Source: Acidimicrobiales bacterium
Lineage (GTDB): Bacteria; Actinomycetota; Acidimicrobiia; Acidimicrobiales; Palsa-688
Direction: 5' to 3'
Assembly: GCA_019241495.1 (NCBI GenBank)
Contig: JAFAWZ010000293.1
Location: 1-5,100, forward strand
Length of the DNA: 5,100 nucleotides
The notes beneath the pieces were generated by a model, which worked only from the letters and a program-made list of their open reading frames with translations, was not told where the DNA came from and made no database searches. This document shows positions 1 to 5,100 of this stretch, piece after piece. A program made the translations under genes and the position numbers. Position 1 is the stretch's first letter; each line of letters starts with the position of its first letter.

Positions 1-253
1 CCGCATCTCCCCGCCCGCCGGTGAGGTTGGTGGCGTTGAGCGACACGTCGTTGCTGGTCAGCTGGAAGTGCAGAGCGGTAGCGCCGTCGGTCGCCGCTTT
101 CGCCCTCTGCAGGAGCAGGAGCGCGTTGGGCCGGTTTGGTGAAGATCCGCAGGCGGTAACGAGGAAAACAGCCCAGGCCAGGACGGCCTTGCGGCTGTAT
201 CGCCCCTTCGAGCGCCTGGTCGTGTGCCTGCCGATGGGCCCGACAGTATCCAC
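1..253 (-). CDS. LppX/LprG-like lipoprotein, N-terminal part (runs off left edge)
   Basis: A minus-strand frame opens with GTG at 253 and stays open to base 1 (84 full codons). Its start is MDTVGPIGRHTTRRSKGRYS, a long arginine/lysine-rich n-region. A hydrophobic stretch (about residues 23-34, AVLAWAVFLVTA) follows, ending in a lipobox V-T-A-C with the lipidated cysteine at residue 35. The mature part has a helix with KAATDGATALHFQLTSNDV and then LTGGRGDA. This resembles the opening of the LppX_LprAFG family, whose members are exported, lipid-anchored and carry lipids or lipoglycans toward the outer envelope. The start lies 7 nt after the stop of the ABC1 gene, so translation may be coupled; I see no strong SD. 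The C-terminal two thirds are outside the window, so the family call rests on the signal peptide and the first beta-strand region only. A generic actinobacterial lipoprotein is the alternative. Confidence 0.72.
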   Translation of the reverse strand, partial: MDTVGPIGRHTTRRSKGRYSRKAVLAWAVFLVTACGSSPNRPNALLLLQRAKAATDGATALHFQLTSNDVSLNATNLTGGRGDA

Positions 254-260
254 CCGGGAT

Positions 261-1772
261 CTAGTCGGGGAAGACCATGCCCAGCTGGGTCGCCCTCTTG
301 GTCGCCTCCTCGGGGAAGATGTTCTTGACGAGGAACGGGTCGGACCCGAACTGCCAGTTCGGGGCGAGGCCTTTGATGTAGCGCTCCATGTAGAGCATCT
401 GCTTGGAAAAGAGCACCATCTCCTTCGGGGCGATCAGCCCGTACTGCCTCATCATGTCGAGCGATGCCATGAGGAAATCCCCGAGGCTCATGCTCGATGA
501 AGCCCCGAGCATGGGTGCGACGACCATCTGGATGCGCCGCCCTACGTCTTCGTCACTGCCCATCTCGTCGTTCATGATGCCGAGGCCCTTGTAGGCCCGA
601 GCCACCCGGGCGAACTCCTGGTCGAATATGAAGGTGTAGAAGAGGTCTTTGATGAGCTGCTTGTACTCGTCGGGCAACTCTCCCATGATCCCGAAATCGA
701 GGTAGCTGGCCCGGCCGTCCTGGAGCACCCACAGGTTGCCGGCGTGCATGTCGCCGTGGAAGGGCCCGTGAATGACCACTGCTTCGAGCCAGCTCTTGGC
801 GCCCCGGCGGATGATCAGCTCGCCGTCGAAGCCGAGGTCCCGTATGGCTTCGAACTCGTCCATGGGGATGCCGATCATGCGTTCCATGCAGATCATGTGA
901 GGGCCGCAGTAGTCCCAGTAGATCTCCGGTGCGGTGATCCATCGGTTGTCCCCGAAGGCCCCCAGCTTGGCCCGGAAGTGGTGCTGGCGCCACGCTTCGA
1001 GGGCCGGGTTGAGCTCCTGGTAGGTTACGTAGTGCAGATCCTCTACCAACGCCACCGTGTTGGCGTTGCGGGCGAAGGTGAAGTGGTTCTCCAAGGTGCG
1101 GGCCAGGCGGTACATGATCCGCAGGTCGGTGGTCATGCGTTTGCGTATGTTGGGCCGCTGGAGCTTGACCACGGCTTCCCTGCCGTCGGGCAGGACACAG
1201 GCATGGACCTGCCCGATAGAGGCCGCCGACAGGGGTTGCTCGTCGAAACGTTTGAATATGGCCGCCGGAGGCTGGCCCAGATCCTTGCGGATCATCTCCC
1301 GGGCGGCCCGGCTGTCGAAGGGCGGCACCTCGTCCAGACAGCGCTGGGCCGACCGGGCCAGCGAGGCAGGGAAGAGCCCCGGCGACGAGGCGATGAGCTG
1401 GCCCAGCTTCACATACGTCGGCCCCAGCCGGAGCAGGCCGTCCACCGCCCCTTCGCAGGCGGCCGCGAACGCGCTGGCGTCTCGGCGCCTGCCCCTGTCT
1501 CTGCCTTCGGGCCGCACCCGTACCACCCACCCGGCGAGGCGCAGGCCGACCGATACGGTGAGCGTGACGTAGACCGTCACCATCCGGACGAGCTCGCGGG
1601 GTCCGAACGCGCTCAGCCGCGGCCGATCTACCCGCAGGTCCTCAGGGGGAGGGCCGCCTGCGTACGGTCCCTTGAAGTGGCTCCGCACCCCGATGGCGCC
1701 GAAGTCGCTCTCCGGCCGGCGCGGCGTGGGCTCCGGCTGGCTCACTGCCCCTTGCGCACCGCGTTCGCTCAA
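261..1772 (-). CDS. ABC1/UbiB (AarF/ADCK) family atypical protein kinase-like
   Basis: The product is up to 503 aa with the full ABC1 motif series. KxGQ is at residues 122-125 (YVKLGQ), the alanine-rich nucleotide loop at 182-188 (SAASIGQ), and the ATP-binding lysine at K203 (VVKLQRP). The catalytic loop HGDMHAGN is at 339-346, and DFG at 359-361. UbiB/COQ8 proteins are small-molecule ATPase/kinase-like proteins that support isoprenoid quinone synthesis and lipid homeostasis at membranes. Most Actinomycetota use menaquinone, so the role here is uncertain. Residues 61-86 are hydrophobic but carry R63 and R78, so they may be a membrane-associating helix rather than a clean span. No C-terminal transmembrane hairpin is evident. 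The family ELD...EA motif reads ELN...EA (253-260). The longest start is TTG at 1772 with no SD. GTG at 1745 (494 aa) sits just after AAGGGG and is an equally plausible start. The gene follows the cupin pair after a 114 nt gap and precedes the lipoprotein by 7 nt. Confidence 0.92.
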   Translation of the reverse strand: MSERGAQGAVSQPEPTPRRPESDFGAIGVRSHFKGPYAGGPPPEDLRVDRPRLSAFGPRELVRMVTVYVTLTVSVGLRLAGWVVRVRPEGRDRGRRRDASAFAAACEGAVDGLLRLGPTYVKLGQLIASSPGLFPASLARSAQRCLDEVPPFDSRAAREMIRKDLGQPPAAIFKRFDEQPLSAASIGQVHACVLPDGREAVVKLQRPNIRKRMTTDLRIMYRLARTLENHFTFARNANTVALVEDLHYVTYQELNPALEAWRQHHFRAKLGAFGDNRWITAPEIYWDYCGPHMICMERMIGIPMDEFEAIRDLGFDGELIIRRGAKSWLEAVVIHGPFHGDMHAGNLWVLQDGRASYLDFGIMGELPDEYKQLIKDLFYTFIFDQEFARVARAYKGLGIMNDEMGSDEDVGRRIQMVVAPMLGASSSMSLGDFLMASLDMMRQYGLIAPKEMVLFSKQMLYMERYIKGLAPNWQFGSDPFLVKNIFPEEATKRATQLGMVFPD

Positions 1773-1784
1773 CGACTGGTCGGT

Positions 1785-1843
1785 TGTTTGGTGAGTGGGC
1801 AGTTTTGCCGCTGATAGCCGGAAAATTGCCCACTCACCAAACA
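1785..1843. repeat. Long near-perfect inverted repeat (17-bp arms plus inner stem)
   Basis: The arm TGTTTGGTGAGTGGGCA (1785-1801) is matched exactly by its reverse complement at 1827-1843. Inside the arms, G1802/T1826 can wobble, TTTT (1803-1806) pairs with AAAA (1822-1825), and the centre has GCT/AGC around GAT. The structure could therefore fold nearly end to end. It lies in the 114 nt gap upstream of the ABC1 gene and downstream of the second cupin gene. No U-tract follows on either strand, apart from the internal T/A runs, so it is not a classical intrinsic terminator. It could be a dispersed palindromic element, a MITE remnant, an mRNA-stabilising hairpin or a dimeric regulator site. No target-site duplication is visible at its edges. 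Confidence 0.9.
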
Positions 1844-1853
1844 GTGCCCACTC
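1827..1853. repeat. Direct repeat TGCCCACTC, second and third copies of the palindrome arm core
   Basis: TGCCCACTC occurs at 1827-1835 and again at 1845-1853, start to start 18 nt apart. Its reverse complement GAGTGGGCA is at 1793-1801. The third copy lies outside the palindrome, on the cupin side. In an RNA read leftward it comes first and could compete with the palindrome's own 5' arm for pairing with the 3' arm. On double-stranded DNA it would simply be an extra binding half-site. Confidence 0.8.
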
Positions 1854-1886
1854 GTTCCTCGACGCTCGCCCGGCCGCATGATCGGG

Positions 1887-2312
1887 TCAGGGCTCGAGCG
1901 GCGGGGGCGTGCCCAGCACCACCGCCGTGAAGGTGAGGCCATCAGGGCCGGCCCGCCACGCATGGTCCACCCCGTTGACGACCACGCAATCCCCCGGAGC
2001 CAGGGTGTGGGCCCCGTCGTCGAGGACTATCTCGCCGCCGCCCCCGAGGATCGTGTCGACGTCCACCGTGTCGGTGTGGTGGTTGGCGTGCTCCGCGTTG
2101 GGGGGCATGTGGACGAGGTACACCTGGAGGATTCCCGGAGGGACGCCCAGGTCTCGGAAGGCCCCGGTGCCCTGTGGTCGGGCCGGGGGCGGCTTCGACG
2201 GGGTGCGGAACACGTGCTGGGCCGCAGGAGCATCGGTACCAGTCGTGAGCTCCTCGTTTTCGACGACGCGAGACCGGCCCTGGTCGTCCACGCCCGTCAC
2301 TAGTCGCCGCAC
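1887..2312 (-). CDS. Small single-domain cupin protein
   Basis: The product is 141 aa from GTG at 2312. This start is chosen because AAGGAGG (2319-2325) sits 6 nt upstream, and the frame further upstream only shadows the neighbouring gene. The start is MRRLVTGVDDQGRSRVV, typical of small cupins. The cupin core begins around residue 75 with HANHHTDTVDVDTILGGGGE; H78 and D84 occupy the usual motif-1 positions. Motif 2 is LAPGDCVVVNGVDHAWR (104-120) with H117 as the likely third ligand. The classical HxHx(4)E set is altered, so the metal site may be modified. It resembles actinobacterial and proteobacterial cupins with a DTVDY-like core whose functions are mostly unassigned. It is probably co-transcribed with the larger cupin 11 nt upstream. 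The substrate cannot be read from the sequence; dioxygenase, isomerase or sensor roles are all possible for the fold. Confidence 0.85.
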   Translation of the reverse strand: MRRLVTGVDDQGRSRVVENEELTTGTDAPAAQHVFRTPSKPPPARPQGTGAFRDLGVPPGILQVYLVHMPPNAEHANHHTDTVDVDTILGGGGEIVLDDGAHTLAPGDCVVVNGVDHAWRAGPDGLTFTAVVLGTPPPLEP

Positions 2313-2318
2313 GGACGC

Positions 2319-2325
2319 CCTCCTT
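2319..2325 (-). promoter_or_regulatory. Strong SD overlapping the upstream stop codon
   Basis: On the minus strand, AAGGAGG overlaps the TAA stop (2324-2326) of the larger cupin gene and lies 6 nt before GTG at 2312. It fixes the start of the small cupin and implies translational coupling of the pair. Confidence 0.85.
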
Positions 2326-3106
2326 ACGCTGATCGCGCGCGCTCGGCGAGGAACGCTCGGGATGTCTCGAGGTCGGATGGGAGTGATGGGAATTGCAGCA
2401 GGGCCAGGTCCGCACCATCGGGGCCGGCACTCGCCGGCGCGAGCTGGTAGAGATCGGGCGTGAGCCACGCCAGGGCGCCCGGGCCCAAGGTTTCGCGGGC
2501 GGCCTTCAACGCGCCCGCTACGAGCAGGACGTACGCTCCTGGCGCTGTGACACTCAACGGCGGAACCGGTTCGCCTGGGCCGAGAGCTCTGGTCGCGATT
2601 CTCAGCCCGTCGTCATCGGCCATCGTCTGCATCCAGGTGCCCGGTGGTCCCTGAGCGCACAGGTCGGCGGTGAGGTTCCGCCGTTTGGCTGGCCCGCTCC
2701 GCGGCGAGCGGGACCGCAGCTCGGCGAGCTGTGCCGCTTTGTCTGGCATGTGCTGGATGTCGAAGTCGGCCTGATGGCGGAGGGTCATGAACGACGCCCC
2801 ATCGGGACCGAGCCGCAGGGGGCCGTAGGGGGTCAGGGCGTCGGAGTAGTGGGCCAGACCGGACCGGATCTGGTGCTGGCCGAAGGTCCCCGAGCCGGAG
2901 ACGAATACCTGGAACTGATCGACGGGATGGAAGTGGACGCGCAGGCCCTCGTGGCCGGGCGGAAGGCGCACGATGAAGGCCTGCGGCTCGCCGGGATCCT
3001 GCTCCGCCGGGCGCACGGCGCCGAAGTAGACCCGCTCGTCGCCTTCTGGCCCTGGGACCCAGCGACTGGGCACCCAGCGGCTGGTCCGTAGTTGCGCAGT
3101 CGCCAT
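2324..3106 (-). CDS. Bicupin-like protein with one His-containing and one degenerate cupin domain
   Basis: The product is 260 aa from ATG at 3106. GAGGA (3114-3118) lies 7 nt upstream, which rules out the longer frame to 3241. The N-terminal cupin (about residues 40-120) carries GHEGLRVHFHPVDQFQVFVSG, with H58 and H60 as likely metal ligands. A glutamine (Q64) stands where cupin motif 1 usually has glutamate. Motif 2 includes H86 in AHYSDALTPYGPLR, and H111 follows. The C-terminal half (about 165-240) repeats the cupin strand pattern (GAYVLLVAGAL, LGPGALAWLTP, LALLQFP) but lacks histidine ligands, so it looks like a metal-free second barrel. A doubled SRWVP sits at residues 9-18. The gene is first in a two-cupin operon and faces the CMD gene across a 207 nt region. 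The exact activity is unknown; quercetinase-like, isomerase or storage-type roles cannot be separated here. Confidence 0.85.
   Translation of the reverse strand: MATAQLRTSRWVPSRWVPGPEGDERVYFGAVRPAEQDPGEPQAFIVRLPPGHEGLRVHFHPVDQFQVFVSGSGTFGQHQIRSGLAHYSDALTPYGPLRLGPDGASFMTLRHQADFDIQHMPDKAAQLAELRSRSPRSGPAKRRNLTADLCAQGPPGTWMQTMADDDGLRIATRALGPGEPVPPLSVTAPGAYVLLVAGALKAARETLGPGALAWLTPDLYQLAPASAGPDGADLALLQFPSLPSDLETSRAFLAERARSA
3057..3086. repeat. 15-nt tandem duplication in the cupin 5' coding region
   Basis: ACCCAGCGACTGGGC (3057-3071) is followed by ACCCAGCGGCTGGTC (3072-3086), with two mismatches. On the coding strand it encodes SRWVP twice. The first unit also contains CCCAG-CGA-CTGGG, a potential small hairpin shortly after the start codon. 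Confidence 0.8.
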
Positions 3107-3313
3107 GCTCGTGTCCTCGTCGCAAATCGTAGTCACGATGGCTGACGCCGAGGACCTGCCGGCGTTACTGGGACCGGCCCGCAGGCGTCGCGTCACAATC
3201 CGGATCAGGATCCCCGCATCGGGGCCGCCGAGCGGACACAATGCGACCCGCCGGGGCGCGCGCTACCCGCGACCACGGCCGACGCCAGGATGAGAGGACC
3301 AAAGGAGTCGAGC
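3107..3313. promoter_or_regulatory. Divergent promoter region between cupin operon and CMD gene
   Basis: These 207 nt separate the ATG of the leftward cupin gene from the ATG of the rightward CMD gene and must hold both promoters. ATCGT-agtc-ACGAT (3126-3139) is a short inverted repeat. On the minus strand it contains TACGAT (3126-3131), a fair -10-like hexamer placed for a very short leader. No convincing -35 is seen. CCCCG-CAT-CGGGG (3212-3224) is a second short palindrome, next to GGATCAGGATCC. Either could be an operator, but in GC-rich DNA such short repeats also arise by chance. I cannot assign a regulator, and none is encoded in the window. Confidence 0.45.
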
Positions 3314-3664
3314 ATGATCCACCCCAACGAAGTGCTGGGCGAGCTTCGCCAGCCGGCCCGTGATCTCCGGGAGCACATCCCCGACGTGGTGGGCGCCTAC
3401 GCCGCAATGCAGCGAGCTGCCCTGGCCGACGGGGCCCTATCGGCCAAGATGAAGGAGCTGATCGCCCTGGCGATCGCCGTCACCAGGGAGTGCGACGGAT
3501 GCATCGCCGCTCACGCCAAGGGTGCGGCCCGCCAGAACGCCACGGAGGAAGAAGTGGCGGAGGCCATGGGCGTCGCCATCATGCTCAACGGCGGCCCCGG
3601 CACCGTCTGGGGGCCGAGGGCATTGGTGGCGTTCAAGGAGATGGTCCTGGCCGAGCAGTCCTAG
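3314..3664 (+). CDS. AhpD-like / carboxymuconolactone decarboxylase-family protein
   Basis: The product is 116 aa. The ATG at 3314 is chosen over the in-frame ATG at 3290 because AAAGGAG (3301-3307) lies 6 nt upstream. The protein is all-helical with the family active-site stretch KELIALAIAVTRECDGCIAAH. C60 and C63 form a CxxC redox pair, H67 follows four residues later, and E48 lies 12 residues before C60. This matches the Glu/Cys/Cys/His arrangement of AhpD-type alkylhydroperoxidases. The AhpD histidine between the cysteines is a glycine here (G62). The later part (NATEEEVAEAMGVAIMLNGGP) is typical of short CMD proteins. The likely activity is a thiol peroxidase or disulfide reductase-type reaction; a decarboxylase role is less likely given the CxxC. 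The gene stands alone on the plus strand, divergent from the cupins and convergent with the beta-lactamase-like gene. Confidence 0.9.
   Translation: MIHPNEVLGELRQPARDLREHIPDVVGAYAAMQRAALADGALSAKMKELIALAIAVTRECDGCIAAHAKGAARQNATEEEVAEAMGVAIMLNGGPGTVWGPRALVAFKEMVLAEQS
3661..3664. other. Shared CTAG: overlapping stop codons of convergent genes
   Basis: TAG (3662-3664) stops the plus-strand CMD gene, and the reverse complement of CTA (3661-3663) stops the minus-strand beta-lactamase-like gene. There is no intergenic space, so no room for an ordinary terminator between the two genes; any terminator must lie inside coding sequence. Confidence 0.9.
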
Positions 3665-4491
3665 GGAGCGCCGGACGTCCGACCGTGCGCCTCCAGGACT
3701 GCATCGGCGAGTGCCGGCCAGGCTGCCGTTGCCCACTCTCCGAACGGCCGATCGGACAACGACGCCAGCGCCAGCCCCGCCTCCGGGTCTACCCACAGGA
3801 ACGCCCCCGACTGGCCGAAGTGGCCAAAGGTCTGCGGCGAGTTCAGGCGTCCCGTCCAGTGCGGGTGCTTGAGACCCCGGATCTCCACGCCCAGCCCCCA
3901 GTCGTTCGGCTCCTGGCGGCCGAAGCCCGGGAGCACGCCCGACAGGCCGGGAAAGGCGACGGAACGGGCCAGATCCAGAGTCGCCCGGCTCACCAGGGTC
4001 GCCGACAACAGCTCCCGGGCCAGCCGTAACAGGTCCGTCAAGGACCCCTGCCCGGCCGACGCGGGCGACCCGGTGATCTCCATCGAGGCCATGCCGAGCG
4101 GGGCGACGACGGCTTCACGGGCGTACTCGGCGAACTCCATACCCGAAGCCCGGGCCACGTGTTCGGCCGCGACCTCGATGCCCCGGTTGGAGTAGATGCG
4201 CCGGCGACCCGGTGGGGCCAGGACGCGGTCGCTGTCGGGGGACAGGCCCGACGCGTGGGAAAGAACGTGGCGCAGGGTCGCGCCGGGCGGCCCGGCCGGG
4301 TCGTCCCATCCCACGGTGCCTTCCTCGACCGCTACCCACACTGCGGCTGATGTGACGAGCTTGGTGACAGAAGCCCAAGGGAACACTTTGTCCGTGTCGC
4401 CTTTGGATCCCTCACCGGTAATGGTGCACCACCCGGCGGCGGCCTCCGAGCCCCACCGCTCCACGCTCGCGAGCACGTCAGAAGTGTTCAC
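3661..4491 (-). CDS. Serine hydrolase of the beta-lactamase / class C (EstB-like) family
   Basis: The product is 276 aa. The catalytic SxxK is S41-V-T-K44, the second motif is Y100-S-N102, and the third is H224-F-G226 in GHFGQSGAFLWVDP, equivalent to KTG/HxG. LSHASGL (77-83) is the usual conserved loop of Pfam Beta-lactamase (PF00144) members. These enzymes use an acylated serine as D,D-peptidases, esterases or lactamases. The protein is shorter than typical 350-400 aa members and has no recognisable signal peptide, so it may act in the cytoplasm as an esterase or amidase. True beta-lactam resistance is not implied. GTG at 4491 overlaps the deacetylase gene end by 14 nt and has GAGGT upstream at somewhat long spacing. 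GTG at 4476, one base after the deacetylase stop, is an alternative coupled start. Confidence 0.9.
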   Translation of the reverse strand: MNTSDVLASVERWGSEAAAGWCTITGEGSKGDTDKVFPWASVTKLVTSAAVWVAVEEGTVGWDDPAGPPGATLRHVLSHASGLSPDSDRVLAPPGRRRIYSNRGIEVAAEHVARASGMEFAEYAREAVVAPLGMASMEITGSPASAGQGSLTDLLRLARELLSATLVSRATLDLARSVAFPGLSGVLPGFGRQEPNDWGLGVEIRGLKHPHWTGRLNSPQTFGHFGQSGAFLWVDPEAGLALASLSDRPFGEWATAAWPALADAVLEAHGRTSGAP

Positions 4492-5100
4492 CCAGGGGGC
4501 CCACCTCTAGCCCGCGGGCGCGCCAGTCCTCGGCGAGGAGGGGGAGAGCGGCCAGGGTCGCTTCCCAGCTCCTCACAGACGACGTCACGTCCGAGTCGTG
4601 GAGCAGCACGGTCGCGCCGGGGACGAAGGTGCGCGCCACGTTGTCGGCGACCGTCTGGCCGGTCGAATCCGGTTTCCAGTCGATGCCCCAAGTGGTCCAC
4701 AGGACCATGCGCAGCGAGTTGCGGCGGGCCGCGACCAGGGATGACATGGAGACCCCGCCGTAGGGAGGCCGGAACCATTCAAGGCTCCGCCCCGACAGGT
4801 CCTCCAGCTTGGCGCGGGCCCGGGCCACGTCGGTGGTCACCGCCCGAGCTCCCCGGCGAAGGTGGCTCCGGTGCTCGTGGCCGTGCACCCCGAGCTCATG
4901 GCCACGCTCGACGATGTCCCGTACCAGGCCGGGGGAGCGCTCTGCCTGGGTGCCCAGGCAGAAGAAGGTCGCTCGCCACCCGAGCTCGTCGAGAAGGGCG
5001 AGCACCCGCGGGGTGGCCTCCGCATCAGGGCCGTCGTCGAAGGTGAGCGCAACATGGCCCGGGCGCCCCACTCCCGACAGCCCCGGCAGGAGCCTGGCCC
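4478..5100 (-). CDS. NodB-type polysaccharide deacetylase (N-terminus outside window)
   Basis: The frame is open from the right edge to TGA at 4478-4480. Counting from the internal GTG at 5071 gives 197 aa, but the frame upstream (ARLLPGLSG) has no stop, so the true start is probably beyond 5100. The NodB homology domain is complete. TFDDGPD has catalytic D12 and metal ligand D13 (numbered from the 5071 GTG). VHGHEHRSH supplies H63 and H67, RPPYG is at 101-105, and LLHDSD with H158 is near the end. CE4 enzymes remove N- or O-acetyl groups from chitin, peptidoglycan GlcNAc or exopolysaccharide using a divalent metal. Any signal peptide or membrane anchor would lie in the missing N-terminus. 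The gene leads into the beta-lactamase-like gene with a 14 nt overlap, implying co-transcription. Confidence 0.92.
   Translation of the reverse strand, partial: ARLLPGLSGVGRPGHVALTFDDGPDAEATPRVLALLDELGWRATFFCLGTQAERSPGLVRDIVERGHELGVHGHEHRSHLRRGARAVTTDVARARAKLEDLSGRSLEWFRPPYGGVSMSSLVAARRNSLRMVLWTTWGIDWKPDSTGQTVADNVARTFVPGATVLLHDSDVTSSVRSWEATLAALPLLAEDWRARGLEVGPLGEHF

Noticed and set aside
553..1530. Minus-strand 325-codon frame inside the ABC1 gene
   Set aside because: It is a shifted frame of the ABC1 coding sequence, rich in Arg/Pro/Gly, with no motifs.
744..1814. Long plus-strand open frame (356 codons) opposite the ABC1 gene
   Set aside because: It is antisense to a gene with a complete set of ABC1 motifs, shows no recognisable domain, and is the kind of shadow frame expected in GC-rich DNA.
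1785..1843. Palindrome as a Rho-independent terminator
   Set aside because: No T-tract follows the stem on either strand; the only T/A runs are inside the stem.
2393..3091. Plus-strand 232-codon frame opposite the larger cupin gene
   Set aside because: The cupin frame on the other strand has HxH motifs and an SD; this frame has neither domain nor convincing start signal.
3107..3241. N-terminal extension of the larger cupin to a start at 3241
   Set aside because: The extra 45 residues are not cupin-like, and the ATG at 3106 has a well-placed GAGGA.
3661..4491. Beta-lactam resistance gene
   Set aside because: SxxK/YxN/HxG motifs define a broad esterase/peptidase family; the short length and lack of an export signal do not support a resistance enzyme.

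Overview
The window is GC-rich and densely coded. The likely source is a high-GC Gram-positive bacterium of the Actinomycetota. The best support is a partial lipoprotein at the left edge that looks like the LppX/LprG family, which is largely actinobacterial, plus GTG/TTG starts and very short intergenic gaps. I cannot name the genus from the sequence alone.

Layout, left to right. Positions 1-253 (minus) hold the N-terminal 84 codons of a lipoprotein running off the left edge. Positions 261-1772 (minus) encode an ABC1/UbiB-type atypical kinase, with the lipoprotein gene starting only 7 nt after its stop. Positions 1773-1886 are a short intergenic gap dominated by a near-perfect long inverted repeat (1785-1843) with a third partial copy of its arm beside it. 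Positions 1887-2312 and 2324-3106 (both minus) encode two different cupin proteins, tightly coupled by an SD that overlaps the upstream stop. Positions 3107-3313 are the only divergent promoter region. A small AhpD-like/carboxymuconolactone decarboxylase-family protein reads rightward from 3314 to 3664. It converges with a serine beta-lactamase-fold protein (3661-4491, minus), and the two stop codons share the same CTAG. The beta-lactamase-like gene overlaps by 14 nt the end of a NodB-type polysaccharide deacetylase gene (4478 to beyond 5100, minus), so these two are probably one operon.

How they may work together (inference). The deacetylase and the beta-lactamase-fold protein form one unit, with a possible but unproven link to cell-envelope glycans. 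The cupin pair and the divergent CMD protein form a second group, suggestive of small-molecule or redox metabolism; no substrate can be read from the sequence. The ABC1 kinase and lipoprotein form a third, membrane-lipid-flavoured pair. I see no mobile-element genes, CRISPR array, tRNA or rRNA. Nothing here amounts to a clearly new system. The most unusual non-coding signal is the palindrome upstream of the ABC1 gene.
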